Shown: positions 1 through 12,000 of the stretch, piece by piece
Position numbering within the stretch: position 1 is the stretch's first letter
How the letters are laid out: each line of letters opens with the position of its first letter
Notes under the pieces: generated by a model
The model's input: only the letters and a program-made list of their open reading frames with translations
Databases searched by the model: none
What the model was told of the DNA's origin: nothing
Made by a program: the position numbers and the translations under genes
Source: Clostridiales bacterium
Lineage (GTDB): Bacteria > Bacillota > Clostridia > Oscillospirales > Oscillospiraceae
Assembly (NCBI GenBank): GCA_029010715.1
Contig: JAQXKZ010000031.1
Coordinates: 1 to 64,000 of the forward strand
DNA length: 64,000 bases
Direction of reading: 5' to 3'

Positions 1-3000
1 GCAGACGCGTCTGTAGCCGGCATGAACATAGGCAAAGAGAGCATCGCGGCAAGCGTTGCGGTGGCAGTGCTCCGCAACACCCAGGAGGCCATTGTTCAGG
101 GCGGCAAAATCACTGCCGACAGTCTCACCGCAAAGAGCCTGCTGAACACCGGCAGCGGCAACAGCTCAGAGGCAAAACTCCTCACCGGCAGCGGTGCAAT
201 GAACAGCGTGAAGGCAAATGTGGCAGTGGCCTACGGCCGCTCCAGATCCATTGCCGGCGTGGCTGCGGACGCTCTCACAGTTGCCGGCGGCAACGTGCAG
301 GTGCTCTCCACCGGCAGCGCCAATACGCTCGCAGACATCTCCAATCAGGATCTTGCGGCAGTTTCCGCAGGAATTATGACCGGCTATGCCTACGCGCAGG
401 GCGTTTTCCAGGCATACCTGCAGCTGGACGAGGGCGACAGCCTTACGGCAGACAGCGTAAGCGTAGAGACGACCTACACCGCAAATGCCACCACCCATCT
501 GACACCCAGCGCGGCAGGTATAAGCGGTAATCTGGCAAGCATCAACGCGAACGTTGCAGTCAGCAACGCAAGCTCCGACTCCTTTGCGAGAATCTGCGGC
601 GGCGGCACCATCACCGCAGGCACTGTAACCGTCAAGGCAGACGGCACTGCCTGTTCGGAAGCCATCATTTACACCCCTGCATTCAAAGTAAGCAAGGTGG
701 ATGTGGCGGCGAATGTGGTAGTTGCGCTGCTGGATGCATCCAACAAGGCCCAGCTTGACGGCGTGACGGTCAATAACGCGGCAGTCACGGTTCAGGCCTT
801 CCTCAATAACGGCGAAGGGGAGAGCGCCAAGGCAAGACTCTCCAACTCCGCACCCGTCAGCATAACAAACGAAAAGGGCGAGACTGTTGCAGTCGAACTC
901 GCCAAGTATGGGCTTTCCAGCAACATCGCCCTTGCAAAGAACAATTCCGTGAACGAAGCGTCCATGACCGGAGCCAGTGTCCTCGCAAGCGAGAAGGCTC
1001 TGAAGGTGGAGTCCGACGCCAACAGCATCGCCGATCCCGGCGTGCAGGAAGCGGATGTAAAGGCCGGCTATATGACTGCCGGTGTCACCGTTATCATAGC
1101 AGAGGCCGAGGGCAGCTTTAAGGCATTTATCGACACAACCGGCGCGGAAATCCATGTAAAGACGCTGGATGTCACCAACACCTATACCGCAAAGGCGGAG
1201 GCGGAGACCACGCAGGCTGTGGGCGGCGTGGACGCAAATGCCATCAAGGCAGAAACCAACGTGGCCAAAGCCACCGTCAGTACCCAGGGCCAGGCAGGCA
1301 TCTGCGGAAACGGCAGTGTAACTGTGGACGGCAAGCTCAATGTCAAGGTCACCGGCACGGCCAATGCCAGAGCCGGCATCGCCAGCAGCACTGTGGAGCT
1401 TTCCGGTATCAAAATCGCGGCAAATGCAGTGGATGCACAGCTTCTGGCGAAGCAGTATGCATTCATCGAGGATGCCAATGTCACTGCCGCGGGTGTGGAC
1501 ATTTTCAGCCTGTTCAATACCGACAAGAGTGGCGCCGTGGCTCAGTTGGGCAGCGTCACCACCGGCAGCCTGAATGTGACTCTTGCAGGCGCAAGCGCAA
1601 ACGTGGCCACTGCCAACGCAAACGCCACCAGCCACGCCTACGCATCCGGAGCCACCATCGACGCCGGCACCGGTATCATCAACATCAACTCCAATGCTAC
1701 CAGCATGGCAACTGCTGATATTCTGCTCCCGAACAATAATATCAGCCTTATATCCATCGGTGTAAACGTGCTGGAAGCCACTGCGGGCGGCAGCTACAGC
1801 GCATATCTGAACGGATCTGCGGGCAGCGTCACCGCAGGCCAGCTGAATATCAGCAATACTTACACCGCAAAGGCAAAAGCCACCACCGGCGCATCCAAGG
1901 ATGGCATCAGCGCATCCGGCGGCAACGCACAGGCGAATAAGGCGAATGCCGAGACCAATGTCACTGCCGACGCAGGTGTGAACCTTGCAGTCTCCGACCG
2001 GGACGGCGAATACAGCAACGACGACAGTGAAGGAGAGCCACAGCTATTCATTGATGTTGACACTGTCAGCATCCTTGCGGACGGCACTGCCACCGCACAG
2101 GCGGAAGTGAAAACCCAGAGCGGCGTTGCCATCAACAATGCAGCGGTCAATGACCTCAAAGCCGTTGTCAGCGGTGAGCAAAAGGCGCAGTTCAACGGCG
2201 CGAAGCTGGACGGCGTGAGCCTGAGCGTGAAGAGCATCTTCAATGATGGTACGGAGGAGGGCGCGGTTGCCGTTCTCGGCAGCGCTACCAACAAATCCAT
2301 CAAAGCCTCCAAATATAGTGCCGAGCTTAATGAGGTGACGGCACAGATGGCCGGAAAGAGCGAAGCCTCCGCCAAGGGCGCAGACATCCGGGTCAGCGGC
2401 GCGGTTTCCTTCCTGAGCGACGTCAAGAGCTATGCCAGGGCTTACACCAAAGCGGCCGACGCCAGCCTGGGTCTGGTGAACATAGGTGCGGTCAAGGTCG
2501 ACGCGGATGCCGACGGCACCTTCGTGGCAGCGGTCAGCGGAAGCACGATCGATGCGGCGTCTCTGAGCGTCGAAAGCAGCTTTACCGCTTATGCCGAAGC
2601 CACCGCTGAGCAGCCTACGGTCAGCATGGACTTTGCCAGCGTTCAGGTGAATCTGGCTGATGCGGATGCGGGCGCATCCAACCGCGCGTCCATCACCGAC
2701 AGCGATATCACCACGACTGGGGTGATTTCCGACAGCAGCGATGGTATTCAGGTCAAGGCTGACGGAACCGCAACTGCCTTTGCTACCATTCATGCACCCA
2801 CGGTCAGTGTTTCCGGCATCGAGTTGCTGATCAGCGATGTGAATGCTGCCGTTTCTGCCGCGCAGGAAGCCTATATCTCCGGCGGCAGCGCAAAGGCAGC
2901 GAACAACAACATCAGCATTACCGCATGTCTCAATGATCAGGCCAAAGAGGGCGCGGAAGCCAAGCTGGAGGCCACCAATATGGGTCTCAGCGGCGCCAGC

Positions 3001-6000
3001 ATCAACACCAACACGGCGGATGCCAGTGTGACCGCTAAGAACAGCGCATATGCTTCCGGCACCAATTTTGGCAGCGACGACGATATCAGCGGCAAGCGGA
3101 GCAAGCTGAATATCCTGTCCCTGGCCAACAGCTATGCCCTTGCCCACTACAATGACAGCGAATTTGACGCCAATGGCGCCGATCTGGGCGTCATGGTCAT
3201 GAACGCCAACGCAAGCGGCACCTTTGCGGCCTATCTCGACAGCACCGGAGCCGATGCTTATCTTGACAATATCAGCATCAAGCTCCAGTACACCTCCAAG
3301 TCCAATGCCATTTCCACCCAGCCCGGCAGCGGTATCAAAGTAAACGGCGTCAGCGGAGAGACCAACATGGCCATAGCTGCCTCCAATACCAACGCTACCG
3401 GCGGCGTCAAGGGCAGCGGCAATGTGTACACCGGCAATCTGTACATTCAGGTGGACGGCAGCGGAAGCTCCGCCACTGCGGATGTGGACGGCAAAAAGGT
3501 GACTGTAAGTGCCAATATGATTGGTTTGAACTATGCCCAGGCCAATCTGTCCATGACCCAGGAAGCCTATTTGGAGGGCGACGGCACCGTCGAGGCTGAC
3601 GGCGATGTGAATGTCATTTCCAAAATGGACAATGCAGCTTCCACTTCCGAGCTGGGAAGCAACGGCGGTGGAAAGGTCAGTTGGTCAAGCGATGATAATA
3701 ATTGGGCCGATGCCAATGCCAGCATGAGCAACACCGCCTCCATCCGGGGCAATGTGCGTATCAATAAAGCCGGTTTGGTGAAGGTTCTGGCGCAGACCAA
3801 TGGGCTGAAGGTCACCGCCAGGGCAGAGGCAGGAGATCTTGCTTTCAGTGCGGCGGCGCTGGATGTGGTTCTTACCCATGCAAAGATTGAGGGTATGACC
3901 ACGGATGCGACCGTTGACGGAAAAGCAAAGATCCAGGCGGGCAGCGTCATTATCCAGGCGCTTGGCGGTACCTCCGGCAATGTGAACCAGCTGATTTCCA
4001 AGGCGGAGGTTCCCACCTATAAATTCAGTGGTGTGGATGGCAAGGTCGTTCGGGCGTACGCTACCGTGAAGAGCAACACTACCTCAGCGGGTGTGGGCGC
4101 CAACGCAGTCATCACCACCACCGGCGACGTTACCATCTACGCGGAAACCAATACAAAAATGGATTCCGGATCCAATAAGTCGACAAGTGTTGACCTGGTT
4201 GGAGTTGGCAGCTACGCATTCTACAACACTGTTAATGACCAGTCTACCAAAGCTTACCTGAACGGCAAGGTCTATGCGGGAGACAAATTGAGCGTCGAGG
4301 CCAAAGACAAGGTGGAAGCCGACTCCTGGCTGAACAACAACAGTATCGGCGCCGTCACCAGCGGTACCAACAAGGTCAATATGCAGGTGGCCCAGAACAG
4401 CTCCGTGGTCATGGGCGCCAACGCAGACGCGGAAGCCAGAAATAATGTCACCCTGAAGGCCAACGCCTATGTGGATCTCCACGGAATCGTCAACACCACT
4501 GACGTGGGACTTGGCACGAGCAGCAAGGCGAGCATCAACCTGGTGTGGACCCGCAACCAGAAGATCACCATTGATAAAAACGCCCGGCTGGCTGCCCGCT
4601 ACGGGAATCTGGATATCCTCAGCGGCGACAGCACAGAGCCTTATATGAATGCCGATCTGGATATGGACGGCGGCGGCGTCATCGTGGCAGGAGAGGGTCC
4701 CAAGGCCACTGTGAAGCAGACCAGCAAGACTGAAATCAGTGTTGCGGAGGGTGCTCAGATCACCGCCCTCTTCGGGAAGCTTCAGATGAAGACCGTTGAC
4801 ACCACCTGCGCCACCGCGGATGCTTACCGGCATATGATAGGCGTTGCGGGCAGCAACAAGAGTGAAGCGGCTGTGACCACAAAGGTCACCTCCAACATCA
4901 CCCTGGGCGAAAACAACGCCTCTGCAAAGCAGGCCTATATCAACGCAAGGCTCACCGAGGTGGTTTCCGACATCATTCAGAAGCTCAACGCCTACGCAAG
5001 CTCCACCACGATCTCCGCAGGCTCCTCCACCACTGCCTGTGCGGATATCAAATCCATGGACAACGAGCAGATTATCAGCCTGTACAATGTGTTCCTTGGC
5101 GGTATCGACAGGCTCTATATTGAGACCGAAACCTCCGAAATGGACAACAATGCCGTGGCTACCGCGTACATCGCGGGTGCAAGCGGCAAGGCAACTGCCA
5201 AGTCCAATGTCATGATCAACAGCTCCGATACCAAAGACGCTGTTGTGGCGAAGATCTATGTCTCCTCCATGGCAGACGTGGCAGGCCAGGACGTGCAGAT
5301 CGTGGCAAGCGCTCCCAATGTACAAAGCACCAGCTGCGTGGAAAGCAGCGCCAAGGCCAAAGCCGACACCGCCACCAAGTGGCTGGTCAAGATCTTCACC
5401 TTCGGTCTGGCCGATGACGGCAGCGAGGAAGCCGTTGCAAGCGCCACCTTGAGCGTGCGCAGCAGCGTCACCCTCAACGGCAGATTCCACCTTGGCGGCG
5501 CCGCGGCAGGCAGCTTCGTGGATATCGACGAAAACGGCGGCCTGCACTACTCCGGTCTGGATGACCAGGGCTTTACCGGTGCGGACGCTGTTGGCACTGT
5601 AAGCGACAGAGAAATCCATCTCAACCGTCTTTACAACGATGACCGCGGCTCCCTGACTGCGAAGGCCTATGTGGGCAAGGAAAAGGCTACATTCAATTTA
5701 AAGACGCTTCTTTACCCGGGCTACAAGGACAACGTGGTAACGGAGAATGCCGGCAAAATGATCACCATTTATGACGGCAGCTTCCTGCCCAATGTGGTCA
5801 TCACCAATCGCTCTGACAGAGATCTGTATGTCAATCAGGTTACCCTTATCAACGGCAAGCAGCCCAGACCCGATCTGGACATCGGCCTCATCCTTTCCCA
5901 GAGCGAGAGCCGGAAGCCACAATACCAGATTGTCAACTTCTTCTGTACCCAGTACGCGCACGAGCTGCCAATGCTTAGCATTGTCTCCGAAAAGAAAGGC

Positions 6001-9000
6001 AATGTAATCTTCCGCGCCACCGACGGCAGCAATGTTCTGGATCAGGACGTGGCAGAGGGCATCGTGGATATACGCATGAACGGCGGCCTTCTCAACACCG
6101 AAGCCGGCACCAAGCTCTGGGCAAACAAGCTCACCGCCACCGGTGCGGACAGAATCGGCACCGAGCAGAACCCCTTCCTCGCGTATATCACGGAGATCGC
6201 CAGAGCGGATTATTCCGGCTTTGTCTCCCAGCCTGAGCGGGATGCCTTCATCTCCATGAAGGCCAGGGGCGACATCTGGGCAAATCTCAGACATGTGCTC
6301 ATGTACAGCGAGTACGCGGATGGTAAGGTCTACGAGATCGACGATCCCAAGCTGACTCTGGGCGAGATCACCTCCGAAACCGGTAAGGTGAACCTGACCA
6401 TCGAGGCTCCCGGCAAGGTGGTGGCGAAGCTCCAGAGCAACACCGAAATGGATGTGTACCTGCCCGGAAACGGCAACAATTTCGTGGATGCGGGCAAGGT
6501 CACCCAGGACACCGTTATCAAGTATGTGGATGAAAACGGCAACTATGTGGATTCTGACTATGTGCTCACTTCCGACGGCACCGTCAAGCACAAGGGCGAG
6601 GACACATACCTTAATCTTGCCGATTACCTGCTCTATACCGATACCGAAAACGGCGAGCGCTTCTACATGCTGCCCAACCAGCTTATCCTCCGGGTAAGCA
6701 ATAAGGACGGCCAGCTGAACTTCCAGGGCGCGGAGAAAGAAGCCGACGGCGTCACCTATGATTTCAGTGACCTGAGCTTCACCCTTTCCGGCGGAAAGAT
6801 CAGCAAGATCACCTACAAGGACGGGGACAAGGTTTCCAAGGAAATCGACTTTACAAGCGGCACTGTCACCATGAACATCGGTCAGGTAGGCGGTACGGTC
6901 TACATGACCCGTGGCGACACGCTTGCATGGACCCTGCCCGACGGCACCCACATCTACCTCTCCAATGTCTTTATGAAGGAAGAGAACGGGAGTGTCACCG
7001 AAGTTAACCCCGTTTCCATCGGAAACAACCTGTATCTGCTGGAGGAACTGAGCGGCGGCAGAACCTACTATCATGTGGTGGAGCTTGCTGTGGACAGCAG
7101 CGACAACAGCTTGAAGGGCTACCTCTATAAGTTCGACAGCACTGAGCTTGGCAAGGCGAGCGCATACTATAAGCCCCAGAGTGCGGAGGAAGCCAGAGCC
7201 GAAGCGGTAAAAGCGGTGGAAAATGCAGTGAGTACGCTGACTGAAACCGATCGCACCACCGGCCTCATCGCGCAGGCCGTGGCTAAGGCAGTTGCAAAAG
7301 CAATTACCGCAGACTGGAAGGCAACGGTCAATGTCAGCGCCACCGGCGGAGGCAGCTTCCCCGGTCTCAGCTCCAATGTTCTGATTACCGTGCAGCTCGA
7401 GGTTGCGGATCCGGACAGCATGGATCCTGTCAGCATTGAAAAAATTTCCAAAGAAATGGCACGCATGGTCACATCTGGCAATAGTAGCGCCATTGTAACC
7501 GGCGAGAACACCGGAACGCTGGCTGCAAATCTGGGCGTCAATTTCAACCGTGGTGTTCTGGGCGAACGGAAGGGCTCCGTTTCCATCACGACGGATAGCA
7601 GTGGCAATGTCACAGGAATGACCATAAAGAACGGTTCCTACACCTTCAGCACCACCTATAACGACAAGGTTGGCGCGTATCAGGTGGCGGAGATTACAGA
7701 CTTTAACGGCGACAACTGGTACAAAGCCCGCTATGAGGAGCTGAAGAACAAATACTTCACCGTGACCAGGGATGGGAACGCTTACACCATCGGGTTCAAG
7801 ACACTCAAGCCGGTCGCCGGCGGCGAAGGCGTTGTGTCCGGCGATAAGCTCAACGGCGGCTACAAGAAGGTCAACGGCGGCTATCTGTTTGTGGACAATG
7901 TGAAAGATACGACAGGTATCTTCTACATGGAAGACAGGGCGGTTGCCTTCACTCAAGACGGCGAGTTCTACTATGTCAACATCAATTACGCCCGGGACGA
8001 AAAGGGGAATATCATCGACGATCTGTCTCAGGCCACGCTGATGTACGGCCCCCAGATGGAGCAGGCCAAAGACGAAAAAGACAACCCCATCTACTCTGTG
8101 TTCCAGTTCCAGTATCTGGATCCGGGCAAAAATGCTCTGGATCCGGGCGACGATGTGCAGAAAACGTTCTGGAGCGACGGCAAGGATGAGGAATACCAGA
8201 AGATACTTGCCATTGTCCAGGCGGCCGACGAAAAGATCCGGGAGGACAACGAAAAATTGCCCGAGGCCGAACGTAAGGACGGCTATAAGTACGAAAAGAC
8301 CCTCAAGGCAGTTACGGATGAGAATGGCTGTCTCAACTATGAGAAGAAAAGTATACCTCTCTACACCGCCACGGGCCAGGTGCAGGCAAAGAATGCACAG
8401 GGCGAGTACCTCTATGTGGCTGCGGACGGCAGCATTTTCAGCAACAGCAAGGACTTTGAAGCTCTGTCGGCTGACAGCAGCAGTATGGCAGAGGTTCTGG
8501 AGGAGCATGGTCAGTTCACAGCCTACTACTATTACCCCAAGGGCACTGTGACCATCACGCCCGCGGGCACGGATGGTATGAACATTACCTACATGCCTTA
8601 CAGCGAAAGCGGAAATATCAGCTTTGACATTTCCCGCGACAGTGACGGCTACGGCATCGTGGACAGGTACACCCGAGTCATCCTCACCGATAACCACACC
8701 AGCGGTCTGCCCCAAGGCACCCTGCTGTACCTGGACGAGGACGGCAAGGTGGTTGGCGCGTACACGCCCAATGGACTGCTTCGTATCTATGATAAGGGAA
8801 GCAGCCTTGGTGCAACGGATGGCAGTGGCGTCAGCACTGAAATCTATTGCGAAGTCAACAGCAATTACATCCACATGACCCCAGGGGCAAAATTCAATCT
8901 CCACCAGGCTGCTACCGGCGTTTACATGGCGCCCCAGAGTATCGGCGAGGTAAACATGCTGGCAGAGAACAGCAATGCCCCAGTCAGCCGCTATTTCCAC

Positions 9001-12000
9001 AGCGACTACTTCTCCGCCAGCGATGACGGTCTCGTGCAGATGAAGCGTGGAGACGTTCAGACCATGGACGGTGAGCGGCTCAGCACAATGGGCTTCCGCT
9101 ACCCCAACAATACGACGCAGACCCTCTTCGACGGCGCTTATGTCAGCGAAGTCAGAGATGCAAACAACAAGCTGGTCATGTATGTTCTGGAGCGCAAGGA
9201 CGGCAGCGCAAGCACCGAGCCCACCACCATCATCCTTCTGCCCGACGGCACATGGTACGCATCCGACAGCAGCGCCGGCGTGCTCCAGCCCATCTCCGAC
9301 AGAGTGGTGGAGACCCTTGAGCAGACCCACACTCTGGTGGAAATGACGGAGACTCTCTCCGGCGAGAGCATCACCATCATCTTCGGCGGCGAGAACACCA
9401 GCCTCAACGATAAGGATAATATTGTTGCAGACAGTCACACCAATGTCATCACCAACAATCTCAAGATCATTGCCACCGACAACGGCAATATCTTTGAGGA
9501 AAACGATCCTATCGTCCTCAAGCCCTTCAGCGGTGACACCTGCAATATCCAGATCATCGGCAGCACCGCTACTTCCGGCGCCTACGGCGGCGAAGCCTAC
9601 GCAAAGACTCTGCTTGAGGCAAACGTCAATCTCCATGACACTCATGTTTGCGAGGATGGCAGTATAGACCTTGAAATCCACAAGGGTTACACCGGCCTGA
9701 AAAATGTTACCGTGGATGACGGCGGAGAACTCACCGTGGACGTGGTAAACGGCGGCAATGTGAGCATGGAAAATGTCAGCGTTCTGGGCGACGGCCAGGG
9801 CAGCGAAGGCAAGCTCACTGTCGACACCGCAGAAGGCAATGTGAGCATTGGCCGGGACAACGGACAGGACAGCCATGGCATTATCATCAGCGGCGTCGTG
9901 GATGTGACGACCGGCAAGGGCAGCATCAGCCTGACGGATGCCGAAATCAGCGGCACGGCAGATATCAGCTCCAGAGGCGAGGGCAGCATCACCATGCAGA
10001 ACGTGGACGTCACCTCTACCGGTGATCTGACCATGACTAACAGGGGTGATGGAGCTGTCGACATGGACAATGTCAATATCGGCGGCGAAGCGACTGTCAG
10101 CACCGACAATGGCGATGTGGATATGGACGTGATCACCGTTGCGCAGGGCGGCAGGCTGGATCTCAACACCGGTAACGGCGACGTGACCATGGGTGAAAAC
10201 GGCACCGCATCTGACAACGCCATCACCATTGACGGTACTGCGGAAATTACCAGCGGAACCGGCAAGATCCACATGGACCAGGTGGATGTGAATCAGACCG
10301 GCAAGCTTGTCGTTGATACCGGCAAAGCAGGCGGCAATGACAACGATGTCATTGTGGATGCTGTCTATGTGGACGGTCTGATGACCATCACCACCACCGG
10401 CGATCCTGCCCAGGGCAGCGAACCCGGCAGCGATCTGCTGATGAAGAATGAGACCTCCAAGCTGATCCTGGATACGAACTTCCGGGAGACCGGGGAATCC
10501 GAAGATGGAGAAGAGATGTTCTTTGATATCGGCGGCAATATTGGTACCCCCGGCTGCTACTTCAAGGTCAGCTATGAAGGCAAAGACGAAAAACCCAGTC
10601 TGACACTGAACATTCGCAATGCCAACGATATCTTCCTGACGCAGCTCACCGATATTCCCACCGAGATCGAAGATGGTGAGGATACCGGCAGACTGGAGGG
10701 AGACAGCGTTAAGACGGAGCATGACGAGTGCATCAGCGACCTGGGTGAGAAAGAAGTTCAGGTCCTGATTCCGGATCAGACTCCCGAGGAGCTGGCAAAG
10801 CAGCTGGCTGGGAATCTGGCTGAGGAGAAGCTCCTGCATCTCGTGGATGGCAAGCTTTCCGGCACTGAGGTCAGGGATATACTGGCACTCAGCGAAGAAG
10901 GAATCGCCGAAGCTCTCACCGGTATGACCTCCGCGCAGATGGAGCAGTTGTGGAACACCGTGACCGGTGAAAACAGCGCACCCGCCTTGGAGGAGAAGCT
11001 CACCGATGTGGCGGCAATGCGGGAGAAGCTGAACGCTGAGGGTACGGATACTTCCAGACTCAGTGACGAAAAAGTTAAGCAGGCATATGAAGCCTATTAC
11101 CTGCAGAAGCGGAACGATTACCAGAAGCAGCTAAGCAATGCGGTTCTTGGCACGCTGAGCGCGGGTGAAAGCCTCACCGGAGCCAAGATCGGCGCCCTGT
11201 TGGGTCTGTCCGGCAAGGACGCTCCTATGGAGGCGGTCCTGGCCAGCATCATCAGCGGGGAGAAGATCAAGCTTGATCAAAACGGCGAGCCCATTCAGGC
11301 TGTCGATGAGAATCAAGCGCCCCTGTATCTGAATGCGGAAGGCAATCTGACCACGGAAGCGAAAGACGCCGGGGGCAATCCCAATGAACCTGTCTACGTA
11401 ACAGAGCCTATGCTGGACGACGAAAGCGAACTGTTCAAGGCTTACTGGGAGTCCCTCACCGATGAGCAGAAGCAGGCGTTGCTTGAAAATGCCTATGAAG
11501 CGCTGGCCGGCAAGTATCCTCCCGTCGAGGATCAGACCGGCGAACCCAGAGATCTGGTGCTTGTGATCGGAACCTCTACCGGGGAAAGCTATCTGCTGAA
11601 TGTCGGAGACATTACCATTAAGCAGAGCAGCGGTACCTTCACCGCCGGAGAAGTGGTTTCCACCCACGGCGATGTGACCATCACGGCTCCCGGCATCGAA
11701 GGTGTTGCAGCCGGGGATAAGGCAGCCATTACTGACTCCTATGTACAGCAGATGTACAAGGATAAGCATGTTGGCGAGAAGACCGTGGATGACACCACCA
11801 CTTATGGCACCGATTCCAACGTCTATGCGGAAAACCACAGCTATACTGCTACAGAGGGCGGCATCGGCGCAGCAACCGAACTTACTACGGAACAGCGAAG
11901 CTGGAAGGAAGATGTCATTGCCAATATTGTGGGCGAAGAGCCTTTGCCCGGTGCGGACGCTTACGATCCCGCGAATGTCGGCAGCTGGGACATCCTCCGC

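Noticed and set aside
5698-10839. Very long open frame on the minus strand opposite the adhesin
   Set aside because: It is a by-product of the biased codon use and high GC at third positions of the plus-strand repeats. It has no ribosome site and no recognisable domain.
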